In this document: positions 43,772-52,172 of the stretch, piece by piece | How the letters are laid out: each line of letters starts with the position of its first letter | How positions within the stretch are numbered: position 1 is the stretch's first letter | Source: JANOSH01 sp031415695 | GTDB taxonomy: Bacteria; Actinomycetota; Acidimicrobiia; Acidimicrobiales; Ilumatobacteraceae | Reading direction: 5' to 3' | NCBI GenBank assembly: GCA_031415695.1 | Contig: JANOSH010000047.1 | Span: 406,122-470,121, forward strand | DNA: 64,000 nt | Position numbers and translations under genes: made by a program | Notes under the pieces: generated by a model | What the model was told of the DNA's origin: nothing | What the model saw: only the letters and a program-made list of their open reading frames with translations | Databases searched by the model: none

Positions 43772-44829
43772 TCGAGCTTCCGCATACTTGGACGGTAGCC
43801 GCGTGCGACAAGACCACCACGAAAAAGATCGGTCTGCGCCCGTTCGATCATCAAGATAAGTACACCACGGTCGCCTTCAGCCGAGTGGAACACTTCAAAG
43901 TCAGCAATGTTCACGCCAAGTTCCGCCGCCAACGTAAAGATCTCGGCCGCGGCACCGGCACGGTCGGCAATGGGTATACGAACCTCGGTGGCATCGACCA
44001 AACGTCCACCACGAACTGGCAAATTGGTTCTGGCCTGCCGCGCTCCCGCAAGCTGGCGCTCTAGGGCTTCAAGGTCGCCATCGGCGACAACCCGACGGGT
44101 TTCAATAAGCCCTGCGACCAACGAGTCGAGCCCCTGGACAATTGCGGCCCGATTCTCGGTACAGATGTCGAGCCAGATTGCAGGGGAACCCGACGCGATT
44201 CGGGTCATGTCTCGAAAACCACCGGCCGCAAGTCGCAGCAGTGCCGCGTGATCGTCGGCACCGGCGTTGGCCATATTCATCATGGTGGCCGCTGTCAGAT
44301 GCGGCACGTGGCTCACAATAGCGACAAGTTCGTCATGACGATCTGGCCCTACCACGACCACTTCGGCACCGAGTGACGCGACAACCGAGGCAACCGCGGA
44401 GAAGGTCGCGTCGGAGGTGCTTGGCGTGGGGGTCAGTACCCAGACTGCCCCCGTGAACATCTCGGGATCGGCACCGCTCAGGCCATCGAGCTCGCTCCCA
44501 GCCATTGGATGGCCGGGGATGAAGCGTGGGTCGTTGTGCGCCGCGGCGATAGAACCTTTAACGCTCGCTACGTCGGTAACGAAACCCGATGTTCTCGCCA
44601 GCGCCTCAGACACCGCCGCGACAACACCAAGCACCGGCACAGCCACAAATGTGACGTACGCGTCGGGGCACAACTCACCCTGAGAAATGACATCGAGCTC
44701 AACGGCTTGCGCAACGCGTTGCGCATCGTTGTCGTCGCCCCACACCACCCAGCCCCGTGCGACTAGCGCCTTGGCGATGGACCCTCCGATGAGGCCGAGA
44801 CCTATGACATTGGCGACTCGCTCAGTCAT
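43768..44829 (-). CDS. tyrA: Prephenate dehydrogenase
   Basis: TyrA (353 residues) makes 4-hydroxyphenylpyruvate for tyrosine. It has an NAD-binding VIGLGLIGGSIAKAL near the N-terminus, GHPMAGSELDG as the substrate loop, and a C-terminal ACT-like regulatory domain (RIPIADRAGAAAEIFTLAAELGV). The ATG at 44829 overlaps the aroH end by 8 bases; it replaces a longer frame that would lie inside aroH. Confidence 0.93.
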   Translation of the reverse strand: MTERVANVIGLGLIGGSIAKALVARGWVVWGDDNDAQRVAQAVELDVISQGELCPDAYVTFVAVPVLGVVAAVSEALARTSGFVTDVASVKGSIAAAHNDPRFIPGHPMAGSELDGLSGADPEMFTGAVWVLTPTPSTSDATFSAVASVVASLGAEVVVVGPDRHDELVAIVSHVPHLTAATMMNMANAGADDHAALLRLAAGGFRDMTRIASGSPAIWLDICTENRAAIVQGLDSLVAGLIETRRVVADGDLEALERQLAGARQARTNLPVRGGRLVDATEVRIPIADRAGAAAEIFTLAAELGVNIADFEVFHSAEGDRGVLILMIERAQTDLFRGGLVARGYRPSMRKLD

Positions 44830-45193
44830 TCGAGTCGCCCAAATCGGGACGTAGAACCGTGGCGCCCCGCAAGAACACATGGCGGATCTGGGCGGCCGAT
44901 CGTTTGGAGTCGACATGGAGCATCAAGCGGATACACAGCTGCAATCCATCCACGATCTCGAGTTCCCGCGCCCCCATAATGGGAACATCGGCTAGGCCCG
45001 AGCGACGCACCGATGCCGCAGGGTGAGCCGAATGAACGTCGTCGGTGGCGGTGACTAACGCGCTGATGACGTCCTGCGCTGTGAGATCGTTGCGGCGAAG
45101 GATCTCGCCGACAAGATCGGCCACGTGCGTTTGAATCTGCTCGGGTGTATCGGCATCGAGGGTGATCGCTCCTCGTACCGCTCGCACAGACAT
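44822..45193 (-). CDS. aroH: Chorismate mutase, AroH class
   Basis: This 123-residue monofunctional chorismate mutase of the rare AroH (trimeric, Bacillus) type has RAVRGAITLDADTPEQI at the N-terminus, DVISALVTATDD, and the LMLHVD/RHVFLRGATVLRPD end. It converts chorismate to prephenate for tyrA next door. TAGCCT lies 8 bases before the ATG and contains the rluB stop. Confidence 0.93.
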   Translation of the reverse strand: MSVRAVRGAITLDADTPEQIQTHVADLVGEILRRNDLTAQDVISALVTATDDVHSAHPAASVRRSGLADVPIMGARELEIVDGLQLCIRLMLHVDSKRSAAQIRHVFLRGATVLRPDLGDSND

Positions 45194-45201
45194 GGCGGTA
45201 G

Positions 45202-45207
45202 AGGCTA
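45202..45207 (-). promoter_or_regulatory. Candidate -10 element, aroH
   Basis: TAGCCT on the minus strand, 8 bases before the ATG at 45193; its TAG is the rluB stop codon. Confidence 0.35.
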
Positions 45208-46005
45208 GCGGCCCGGCGGCGTCGCCGTAGCGGACACCGCCCGCACATCAGCTAACGACAGCACCCGCCACGCACCAGGAGCTAGGCGTCGATCTGAAAT
45301 TGTACCGATACGCACTCTCACAAGGCGCACCACTGGATGACCAACGGCCTCGCACATGCGGCGAACCTGCCGATTGCGGCCTTCATGAATCGTGATTCGC
45401 AGTACACCGGGTTGGGGTTGGCTCACCTGTGCAGGGGCGGTCATTCCGTCGTCGAGTTCTACACCGTTGCGCAAGGTCGTCAGATCAGATGGACTGAGTG
45501 CGCCATCGAGTGTCGCAAGGTACTCCTTTTCAATTCCAAAGCTCGGATGCGTAAGGCGGTGGGTGAAGTCGCCGTCGTTCGTCAGGATAATGAGCCCCTC
45601 GGTCTCGGCATCGAGCCGTCCAACTGGGTACACGCGTGGGTCGTCGGGCACGAGTTCGACAACCGTCGGGCGCCCATGAGTGTCCACTGCGGTGCTCACC
45701 ACCCCTGCAGGTTTGTTGAGGAGAAAATAGACGAGGCCCGGACGTACCCCGACCCCGCTACCATCGACCTGAATGTCATCGACATCGACTTGAACACGCC
45801 GGCCCAGCACGGCCACGTCGCCATTGACGGTGACACGACCGTCGGCAATGAGTTGCTCACTCACGCGTCGGCTACCAAAGCCCCGCTCGGCAAGTACTTT
45901 CTGGAGTCGAACACCATCGGTGAGCGCAGCATCTTTTGCGGCGTCAGCAAGCTGCTCCCACAGAGGTCGCTCCGGGGTGCGAGACGCCGACGGTGGATCA
46001 GACAT
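45205..46005 (-). CDS. rluB: 23S rRNA pseudouridine synthase, RluB/RsuA family
   Basis: The 266-residue enzyme makes pseudouridine in rRNA. An S4 domain (RLQKVLAERGFGSRRVSEQLI, about 33-90) is followed by the catalytic domain with GRLDAETEGLIILTNDGDF, whose Asp is the nucleophile, and a KEYLATL/EGRNRQVRRM finish. RluB and RsuA are hard to separate by eye; the position after scpB favours RluB (Rv1711 position). Confidence 0.92.
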   Translation of the reverse strand: MSDPPSASRTPERPLWEQLADAAKDAALTDGVRLQKVLAERGFGSRRVSEQLIADGRVTVNGDVAVLGRRVQVDVDDIQVDGSGVGVRPGLVYFLLNKPAGVVSTAVDTHGRPTVVELVPDDPRVYPVGRLDAETEGLIILTNDGDFTHRLTHPSFGIEKEYLATLDGALSPSDLTTLRNGVELDDGMTAPAQVSQPQPGVLRITIHEGRNRQVRRMCEAVGHPVVRLVRVRIGTISDRRLAPGAWRVLSLADVRAVSATATPPGR

Positions 46006-46636
46006 CGGCGAGTGGAAGCGGCTCGGCCGATGGTTGGATATCTATCGGCGTGACTCGTAAACCGTGCTCTAACGCCTCGACGATATCGGCGGTGGGCACA
46101 AAGCCAGCCAGGGGTGGTAGTTGTTCGAGGGAATCAAGGCCGAGCTTCTCGAGAAAATCGGTAGTGGTTCCCCACAGCATGGCTTGGCCGGGACCATCGT
46201 CTCGGCCGATGATATCGACGTAGCCGCGGCCTTGCAGCGTGCGCAGCACTCCGTCTGGATCGACTCCACGGATCGATGCCACCTGCGCCCTAGAGATGGG
46301 CTGTTTGTATGCGACGATGGCGAGCGTTTCGAGCGCGGCGCCCGACAAGCGGGCCGACTGACCTTCGAGCACGAAGCGCTCGACGTATGGGGCGAGGTCG
46401 GCGCGGCTCTGATACCGGTAGCCCCCAGCAACGCGGGTCAGTTCAAACCCGTTCCCAGCCTCGTCATACGATTCGGCAAGAACCGCACACGTATGCTCGA
46501 TGGTTTCCACCGGCACCTCAAGCAGTTGGGCCAGTAGCGACGCGCGAACTGGTTCAGTAGCAACCATCACCAGCGCCTCTATCGCTCGACGAAGATCGAC
46601 GGGCTCGGTGGTGGTATCGCCAATCTCGGTTTCCAT
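45998..46636 (-). CDS. scpB: Segregation and condensation protein ScpB
   Basis: This kleisin-binding winged-helix protein (212 residues) belongs to the SMC-ScpAB condensin. It has two winged-helix domains; the second includes LSGAALETLAIVAYKQPISRAQVASIRGV, with the signature YKQPI. The ATG at 46636 follows the scpA stop by 7 bases; an ATG at 46654 would overlap it. Its end overlaps rluB by 8 bases. Confidence 0.92.
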   Translation of the reverse strand: METEIGDTTTEPVDLRRAIEALVMVATEPVRASLLAQLLEVPVETIEHTCAVLAESYDEAGNGFELTRVAGGYRYQSRADLAPYVERFVLEGQSARLSGAALETLAIVAYKQPISRAQVASIRGVDPDGVLRTLQGRGYVDIIGRDDGPGQAMLWGTTTDFLEKLGLDSLEQLPPLAGFVPTADIVEALEHGLRVTPIDIQPSAEPLPLADV

Positions 46637-46643
46637 GTTCTCG

Positions 46644-47423
46644 TTAACCCTCATAGTCGTCGACCGACACTCCGTAAGAAACAGCTTCACGCTGATCGCC
46701 AATCCAGAGAACTTCGATGTCGGCAAACATTTCTGCCTGCTCGATATCGATCGTTCCCTGCTTAAACATTTCAAGCAGAGCAAGGAACCTAACAATGATC
46801 TCGAGCCGCTCAGTCATGCCATCAGTCATGCGGCGAAACGACAGCCGTCCGGCACGAGACAACTCGGCTGTGAGTTCGTCGACCGCCTCAGCCACAGTGA
46901 GCCGAATCGGGTTGACGTGATACAGATCGACAGTCGGCACCACCTTGGGCGTAATCGCTCGAACGAACGCGTCGCGAAGCCGTTTAGGATTCATGCCGAG
47001 CAGCGGATCGGGTGCCAACTCGCTGAAACGTTCATCGGGACCAACAAGGCGTGGGTAGGTCTGTGCTGCCTGCGCAATGAACTCGGCCAACACAACAGCG
47101 ACGTCTTTGAAGGTTTTGCATTCGACGAGCCGGGCTAGGAGCAAATCACGCTCTTCCCAGAGCGCCAGTTCATCGTCGAGGTCGATGTCGTCTCGGCCAG
47201 GCAACAACCGGCGGGCCTTCAACTCAATCAGCGTGGCCGCTATGAGTAGGAACTCAGTGGCCAGTTCAAGATCGAAGATTTCGAGCTTAGCCAACTCGGC
47301 CAGGTACGCATCGACGATTGCCGACAGCGAAAGCGCGTAAAGATCCACCTCGTCGCGCAATATCAGGTGTAGCAAGAGGTCGAATGGCCCGGCGAAGACC
47401 GGGGTGGAAACCTCGTATGCCAT
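46644..47423 (-). CDS. scpA: Segregation and condensation protein ScpA
   Basis: ScpA (259 residues) is the kleisin that bridges SMC heads. It begins with the conserved FAGPFDLLLHLILRDEVDLYALSLS, then FLLIAATLIELKARRLLP, and ends with a winged helix that binds SMC. The ATG at 47423 sits just before this domain, with TAGCCT 7 bases upstream. It is divergent from trpS; in Mycobacterium parA occupies that place. Confidence 0.93.
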   Translation of the reverse strand: MAYEVSTPVFAGPFDLLLHLILRDEVDLYALSLSAIVDAYLAELAKLEIFDLELATEFLLIAATLIELKARRLLPGRDDIDLDDELALWEERDLLLARLVECKTFKDVAVVLAEFIAQAAQTYPRLVGPDERFSELAPDPLLGMNPKRLRDAFVRAITPKVVPTVDLYHVNPIRLTVAEAVDELTAELSRAGRLSFRRMTDGMTERLEIIVRFLALLEMFKQGTIDIEQAEMFADIEVLWIGDQREAVSYGVSVDDYEG

Positions 47424-47430
47424 TTGGGCA

Positions 47431-47436
47431 AGGCTA
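47431..47436 (-). promoter_or_regulatory. Candidate -10 element, scpA operon
   Basis: TAGCCT on the minus strand, 7 bases before the ATG at 47423. Confidence 0.45.
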
Positions 47437-47455
47437 GCCAATTCCACCGTGCCGC

Positions 47456-47481
47456 GTACGTGAGGGCGCTACCCTCGGTAC
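47456..47481 (+). promoter_or_regulatory. Palindrome overlapping the trpS promoter
   Basis: GTAC-GT-GAGGG-CGCTA-CCCTC-G-GTAC forms a near-perfect inverted repeat that ends 4 bases before the trpS ATG. It contains the -10-like TACCCT (47470-47475), 10 bases from the start. It could be an operator, or a hairpin at the mRNA 5' end. Confidence 0.4.
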
Positions 47482-47485
47482 CGCT

Positions 47486-48469
47486 ATGACACGCGTTCTT
47501 TCCTGTATTCAACCAACCGGCGACGTAACACTTGGCAACTACCTCGGAGCACTCGTCGGTTGGGTCCGGCGCCAATCCGACGTCGATGCGTTCCACGGGG
47601 TCGTTGACCTTCACTCGCTCACCACAATTCACGACCCGGGCATCATCGGGTCCAATACGTTGGAATTGTCGACGGTGCTGTTCGCAGTCGGCCTCGACCC
47701 GTCGGTTGCAACTGTCTTTGTGCAGAGCCACGTTCCCGAGCACGCTCAAGCCGCCTGGCTTGTAGAGTGCGTCTCATCGGTAGGCGAGCTACAACGAATG
47801 ACGCAATACAAGGACAAAGCAGCGAAAGCCAAGGGATTCGTTTCGGCGGGTCTGCTCATGTACCCAACATTGATGGCCGCCGACATTTTGTTGTACGACG
47901 CCGACGAAGTTCCGGTAGGCGACGACCAACGTCAACACGTCGAACTCACCCGAGACATCGCCATCCGGTTCAACAGCCGATACGGCGACACCCTTGTCGT
48001 GCCCAAGTTCGTGGCGCCAGCGACGGGTGCACGAGTAATGGATCTTCAAGAGCCGACGAACAAGATGTCAAAGTCGGGAGACTCCGTTGCCGGCTGTGTT
48101 TTCGTGCTCGACAGCCCCGTCGACATCATGAAGAAGTTCAAGCGGGCCGTAACCGATTCCGACAACGAGGTGCGTTTCGACCGTGAGTCCAAACCAGGCG
48201 TCTCCAACCTGTTGGAGATTCTCTCGGCCGCGACGGGTACGTCGATCGACCAACTCGCTACCGAGTTCACCCAGTACGGAGCCCTCAAAGTCGCGGCGGG
48301 TGAAGCGGTAGTGGAGCTCCTGCGGCCGGTACAAGAACGCTATCGAACTCTGTCTGGCGACCCTGGCGAGGTCATGCGCGCATTGCGCGTCGGAGCCGAC
48401 AAGGCGCGTGCCGTTGCCGGTCCAACGCTCGGTCGAATGTACCGAGCGGCAGGACTGCTCCCCGCCTAG
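47486..48469 (+). CDS. trpS: Tryptophanyl-tRNA synthetase
   Basis: The 327-residue class I synthetase charges tRNA-Trp. The first signature is QPTGDVTLGNYLGAL (TxGN, as in E. coli TrpS), and the second is NKMSKSGDS. VDLHSLTTIHDP and VPVGDDQRQHVELTRDIA are family segments. The start is an ATG with no Shine-Dalgarno, overlapped by a palindromic promoter region. It is the only gene in the 46-55 kb stretch on the plus strand. Confidence 0.95.
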   Translation: MTRVLSCIQPTGDVTLGNYLGALVGWVRRQSDVDAFHGVVDLHSLTTIHDPGIIGSNTLELSTVLFAVGLDPSVATVFVQSHVPEHAQAAWLVECVSSVGELQRMTQYKDKAAKAKGFVSAGLLMYPTLMAADILLYDADEVPVGDDQRQHVELTRDIAIRFNSRYGDTLVVPKFVAPATGARVMDLQEPTNKMSKSGDSVAGCVFVLDSPVDIMKKFKRAVTDSDNEVRFDRESKPGVSNLLEILSAATGTSIDQLATEFTQYGALKVAAGEAVVELLRPVQERYRTLSGDPGEVMRALRVGADKARAVAGPTLGRMYRAAGLLPA

Positions 48470-48519
48470 CAGTGGCTGAGCGATACAGCGACCGGGAGCA
48501 AGCGAAGCCGATGGCGGGC
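48470..48519 (+). repeat. Micro-hairpin intergenic repeat, copy B
   Basis: This fills the gap between the convergent trpS and HD-domain genes. It begins with an AGTGGCTGAGCGAT stretch (48471-48484) directly after the trpS stop, matching the AGTGGCGGAGCGAT after the second lepB stop in copy A, and contains the mini-hairpin GCCGATGGC (48507-48515). Confidence 0.45.
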
Positions 48520-48996
48520 CTAGTCCGCGTCGGCGACGTGTAGGGCATTGGCTATCGGTAGTGGCAACGTCCACCGTTCCCTTGGCAGATGATGCTCTCG
48601 GGCCCATGTGGATGTCAACTCGTCGGCTCCAGCGGCTTGGAGCATCGCGGCTCCAAGCTCAGGGTGGCGTCGGTATCGAGCGAAGCGACTGTCACCCTGG
48701 CGACGGTCAACGACGGTCGCAAACACGCGGGCGAACGTTCCCAAACCACTGTCGATTTTCCCAACATCGTGCAGAAGTGCAGCAGCCATCACCGGGCGTG
48801 CCGCTTTGTCACCGAGTAGGCGTTCGACGTCACAAGCGACCCCTATGCCGTGACGGCGATCTTGATTCGACATCGCGCTCCACAACGCCTTTTCACCCGG
48901 AACGAGTTGCGCCGCGGCCCAAGCGTCGCACTCGGCGCTCGGAGGCGCTGACGAGAGCGACCCGACGAATCGGCGAGCAAGATGCCACAACTGCAC
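48520..48996 (-). CDS. HD-domain phosphohydrolase
   Basis: This 158-residue protein has the HD motif LLHDVGK (His76, Asp77) and an upstream His in the DRRHG segment; a RRHPELGAAML His also fits the HD fold. It is probably a small metal-dependent phosphohydrolase; the substrate is unknown. It starts at a GTG with TAGGGT 6 bases upstream. It lies 9 bases downstream of xerD. Confidence 0.8.
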   Translation of the reverse strand: MQLWHLARRFVGSLSSAPPSAECDAWAAAQLVPGEKALWSAMSNQDRRHGIGVACDVERLLGDKAARPVMAAALLHDVGKIDSGLGTFARVFATVVDRRQGDSRFARYRRHPELGAAMLQAAGADELTSTWAREHHLPRERWTLPLPIANALHVADAD

Positions 48997-49002
48997 AGCC
49001 TT

Positions 49003-49008
49003 ACCCTA
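49003..49008 (-). promoter_or_regulatory. Candidate -10 element, HD-domain gene
   Basis: TAGGGT on the minus strand, 6 bases before the GTG at 48996, overlapping the xerD stop. Confidence 0.35.
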
Positions 49009-49938
49009 TCGACGTCGTCGGGCCCGCGGGTGGGCGCGGTCGTACTCGTCTCGTAGCCGCTCGGTCGACACTTTCGTATAGACCTGCGTTGTGGTCAATG
49101 ATGCGTGACCAAGAAGCTCTTGTACGACGCGGATGTCGGCACCGTGATCGAGCAAGTGCGTTGCGCAGCTGTGACGTAACACGTGGGGTGTAAGTCGATC
49201 GCCGAGACCTACACGGTCGCCGTAGTGCCGTACGACGAGCCATACTCCCTGGCGCGACAGGCGACCGCCTCGCTGGTTGAGAAACACAGCGTCGCTGTCA
49301 TCACGTCGCGCCCACTGCGACGGCACAAACTGCATTCGTGCCGTTTCGATCCACTCGGCGAGCGCCAACCGTGCCATTCGGCCAACGGGCACGATGCGTT
49401 CCTTGGAACCTTTCCCGAGCACTCGAGCCGTGCCCCGTTCGTCGTCGAGGTCGACGTCGCTGAGCGACAAACCGACTAGCTCACTGATGCGAATCCCGCA
49501 GCCGTACAACACCTCCAAAATTGCTCGATCCCGGAGGTGCACAGCCTCATAGCCAACGACGGCATCCATAAGCGATGTGACGTCGGCTTCGTTCAACGCC
49601 TTCGGCAACCCGGCCGGAACCTTTGGCAGGGCGACATCGGTGGCCGGGTTCGTCGTGAATATCCCCTCGGCTACCGAGAAGCGATAGAGCGCTCGCACGG
49701 CCACAACTGCCCGTTTCGAGGTTGCCGGTGCTGCCCCGCGGGCACGAAGCGACCCGACATAACGCTCGACATCAGCTTCGGACATAGTTTCGATCGAATG
49801 ACCCTTAGCGGTCAGCCAGGCAACATACGCTCGCAGGTCCCGCCGATACGCCTCTACGGTGCTGGCGGCTCGGCCGCGCTCGGCGACCAGCCACACCAAA
49901 AACTCCTCGATGACCAGCGGAACGCTGTCGCCTGTCAT
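49006..49938 (-). CDS. xerD: Tyrosine recombinase XerD
   Basis: The 310-residue site-specific recombinase resolves chromosome dimers at dif with XerC. Catalytic residues are visible: Arg150 (GIRISEL), Lys176 (GKGSKER), His252 and Arg255 (HVLRH), His278 (LLGHAS) and nucleophile Tyr287 (TQVYTKV). An N-terminal SAM-like core-binding domain covers about 1-95. The position in the pyrG-NUDIX-xerD run marks it as the housekeeping XerD and not a mobile integrase. Confidence 0.93.
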   Translation of the reverse strand: MTGDSVPLVIEEFLVWLVAERGRAASTVEAYRRDLRAYVAWLTAKGHSIETMSEADVERYVGSLRARGAAPATSKRAVVAVRALYRFSVAEGIFTTNPATDVALPKVPAGLPKALNEADVTSLMDAVVGYEAVHLRDRAILEVLYGCGIRISELVGLSLSDVDLDDERGTARVLGKGSKERIVPVGRMARLALAEWIETARMQFVPSQWARRDDSDAVFLNQRGGRLSRQGVWLVVRHYGDRVGLGDRLTPHVLRHSCATHLLDHGADIRVVQELLGHASLTTTQVYTKVSTERLRDEYDRAHPRARRRR

Positions 49939-50477
49939 GAAGCAAGTCGGCGGGCAGCGAGCAATAACCCGATCACAGCCGACGACGCCATAATCTCGCC
50001 GCGCTCGACTAGTGCCACCGCTTCATCGAGAGCAACCCAATGCACTTCAAGGTGGGCTTCTTCTGGACCTTCAAGCCGGGTGCCCACGAACCGGAGGTCT
50101 CGGGCGAGGTACACATGATGGCTAGCGTCCATGATCCCAGCCGACGGATTGAAGACCGTCAGAAGGTCCACTCGATCGGCCGTGTACCCGGTTTCTTCCT
50201 CGAGTTCGCGTACGCCGCACACGGCCGGATCCTCGTCGAGCTTGTCGCGCATTCCGGCTGGTATTTCCCACACGACCCGATCAACGGTGGCCCGGTACTG
50301 TCGAATCAGCAGCACCTGTTTGTGAACGTCGACAGCAACAATCGAAACCGCACCCGGTGACGACACAAATGTTCGAATGAACTGCTCACCAGTGGGTGAC
50401 TCGCAGTCGGCTTCAATCAGGCTCCACACATGCCAGCGGTGCAACACGCGTTGACGAACCCGCCGAAACCCAATCAT
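49935..50477 (-). CDS. NUDIX hydrolase, ADP-ribose pyrophosphatase type
   Basis: This 180-residue hydrolase has a Nudix box running from AGMRDKLDEDP to RELEEETGY, which contains the metal-binding RELEEETGY core. The PSAGIMDASHHVYLA segment downstream is typical of ADP-ribose pyrophosphatases. It hydrolyses ADP-ribose or similar. It overlaps pyrG and xerD by 4 bases each, an arrangement conserved in actinobacteria (Rv1700). Confidence 0.9.
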   Translation of the reverse strand: MIGFRRVRQRVLHRWHVWSLIEADCESPTGEQFIRTFVSSPGAVSIVAVDVHKQVLLIRQYRATVDRVVWEIPAGMRDKLDEDPAVCGVRELEEETGYTADRVDLLTVFNPSAGIMDASHHVYLARDLRFVGTRLEGPEEAHLEVHWVALDEAVALVERGEIMASSAVIGLLLAARRLAS

Positions 50478-52120
50478 GTCGACGAGTGTTGATTAGCCGT
50501 GGCAAACGGCAAGTGCGGGCTACGACCCTCAGCCCGATCGAGCGCAGCGGCGATGAGATCGCGGAACAAGGGATGAGGTCGATCGGGTCGGCTCTTGAAC
50601 TCGGGGTGAGCTTGGGTTCCTACCCAGAATGGATGCCCCGACAACTCGATGAACTCGACTAGGCGATTATCGGCCGACGTTCCCGAGCAGATGAAACCAG
50701 CTTCTTCGAAACGAGTGCGGTAGGCACCGTTGAATTCCCAGCGATGGCGATGACGTTCGCTGACCACTCGCTCACCATACGCGCCATGTACCTGGGAGCC
50801 CGGTTGCAACACCGCCGAGTAGGCACCGAGCCGCATAGTGCCTCCTTTGTCGATGACGTCACGCTGGTCGTTCATGAGGTGAATGACCGGATGATCGGTT
50901 GTGGGGTTCATCTCAGTTGAGTTCGCCCCGGTCAAACCCAGGACGTTTCGTGCGAAATCAATGGTCATCATCTGCATGCCGAGACAGATTCCCAGGCAAG
51001 GAATGGCATGTTCTCGGGCATAGCCGGCCGCCGCGATTTTGCCTTCAATACCCCGTTCCCCGAAGCCCGGTGCAATCAACATGCCATCGAGCCCCGCTAG
51101 GCGCCCGGCGGCTAACAACCCTTCGACATCTTCGGCTTGGATCCAATCGATCTCGACCTTGGCACCATGGTGGATGCCGGCGTGCTTGAGGCTTTCCACG
51201 ATGGACAGGTACGCGTCGGGCAACTGAATGTATTTGCCAATGAGTCCTATTCGCACCGGCCTGACCGCGGCTTCCACCTTGTCGACGAGCCGTTGCCACG
51301 GCGCGAGATTGGGTTCGCCATCGATGCGCAACACCCGGCACACTTCGGCATCGAGACCTTCGTTGTGCAAAATTATCGGCAGCTCATAAATGTTTCGGGC
51401 GTCGGCGGCGTTCACTACGGCTTGTTCATCGACATCGCACAGCCCCGAAATCTTGAGCTTCAGCGCCTGGCTGATGGGAGCCTCGCTTCGGCAAACGATC
51501 ACATCGGGTTGTATTCCCCGGCTGCGTAGCTCGGTCACCGAGTGCTGCGTGGGCTTGGTCTTTTGCTCGCCCGAAGGCCCGATGAACGGCACGAGCGTTA
51601 CATGCAGGTAACACACGTTGTCGCGCCCGGCTTCTTTGCGGAACTGACGAATAGCCTCCAGGAACGGCAGGATCTCGATGTCGCCCACCGTGCCACCAAC
51701 CTCTGTGATGACAACGTCGACGTCGTCGGTAACAAGCCGCTTGATTCGCCTTTTGATTTCGTCGGTGATGTGTGGAATGACTTGTACGGTTTTGCCGAGA
51801 TACTCGCCACGCCGCTCGGCTGCCAATACAGCCTGATAGATGGACCCGGTCGTGGCATTGGATGACCGTGTGAGCGGCTCGTCGATGAAACGTTCGTAAT
51901 GGCCAAGATCGAGATCGGTCTCACCACCATCATCCGTAACAAACACCTCGCCGTGTTCGAACGGGTTCATGGTGCCCGGATCGACGTTGATGTAGGGGTC
52001 GAGCTTTTGCATCGTGACCCTGAGGCCACGCATCTTGAGCAGCCGACCGAGCGATGAGGCCGTAAGCCCCTTCCCCAACGAGCTTGCTACGCCACCGGTC
52101 ACGAAAATGTGCTTAGCCAC
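50474..52120 (-). CDS. pyrG: CTP synthase
   Basis: PyrG (548 residues) aminates UTP to CTP using glutamine. The synthase domain opens with FVTGGVASSLGKGLTASSLG (P-loop) and the LDPYINVDPGTMNPFEHGEVFV segment. The glutaminase domain has PCLGICLGMQ with the catalytic Cys and a late HPEFKSRP. It starts at a GTG with TAGGTT 8 bases upstream. Confidence 0.96.
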   Translation of the reverse strand: MAKHIFVTGGVASSLGKGLTASSLGRLLKMRGLRVTMQKLDPYINVDPGTMNPFEHGEVFVTDDGGETDLDLGHYERFIDEPLTRSSNATTGSIYQAVLAAERRGEYLGKTVQVIPHITDEIKRRIKRLVTDDVDVVITEVGGTVGDIEILPFLEAIRQFRKEAGRDNVCYLHVTLVPFIGPSGEQKTKPTQHSVTELRSRGIQPDVIVCRSEAPISQALKLKISGLCDVDEQAVVNAADARNIYELPIILHNEGLDAEVCRVLRIDGEPNLAPWQRLVDKVEAAVRPVRIGLIGKYIQLPDAYLSIVESLKHAGIHHGAKVEIDWIQAEDVEGLLAAGRLAGLDGMLIAPGFGERGIEGKIAAAGYAREHAIPCLGICLGMQMMTIDFARNVLGLTGANSTEMNPTTDHPVIHLMNDQRDVIDKGGTMRLGAYSAVLQPGSQVHGAYGERVVSERHRHRWEFNGAYRTRFEEAGFICSGTSADNRLVEFIELSGHPFWVGTQAHPEFKSRPDRPHPLFRDLIAAALDRAEGRSPHLPFATANQHSST

Positions 52121-52128
52121 GTAGCTGA

Positions 52129-52134
52129 AACCTA
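52129..52134 (-). promoter_or_regulatory. Candidate -10 element, pyrG
   Basis: TAGGTT on the minus strand, 8 bases before the GTG at 52120. Confidence 0.45.
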
Positions 52135-52172
52135 GCCGCGTCAGAAGGCCCAGGCGCGCATGGCGTCATCTC

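Noticed and set aside
49006..49938. Mobile-element integrase
   Set aside because: The tyrosine recombinase sits in the conserved pyrG-NUDIX-xerD block with no attachment site or phage genes, so it is housekeeping XerD.
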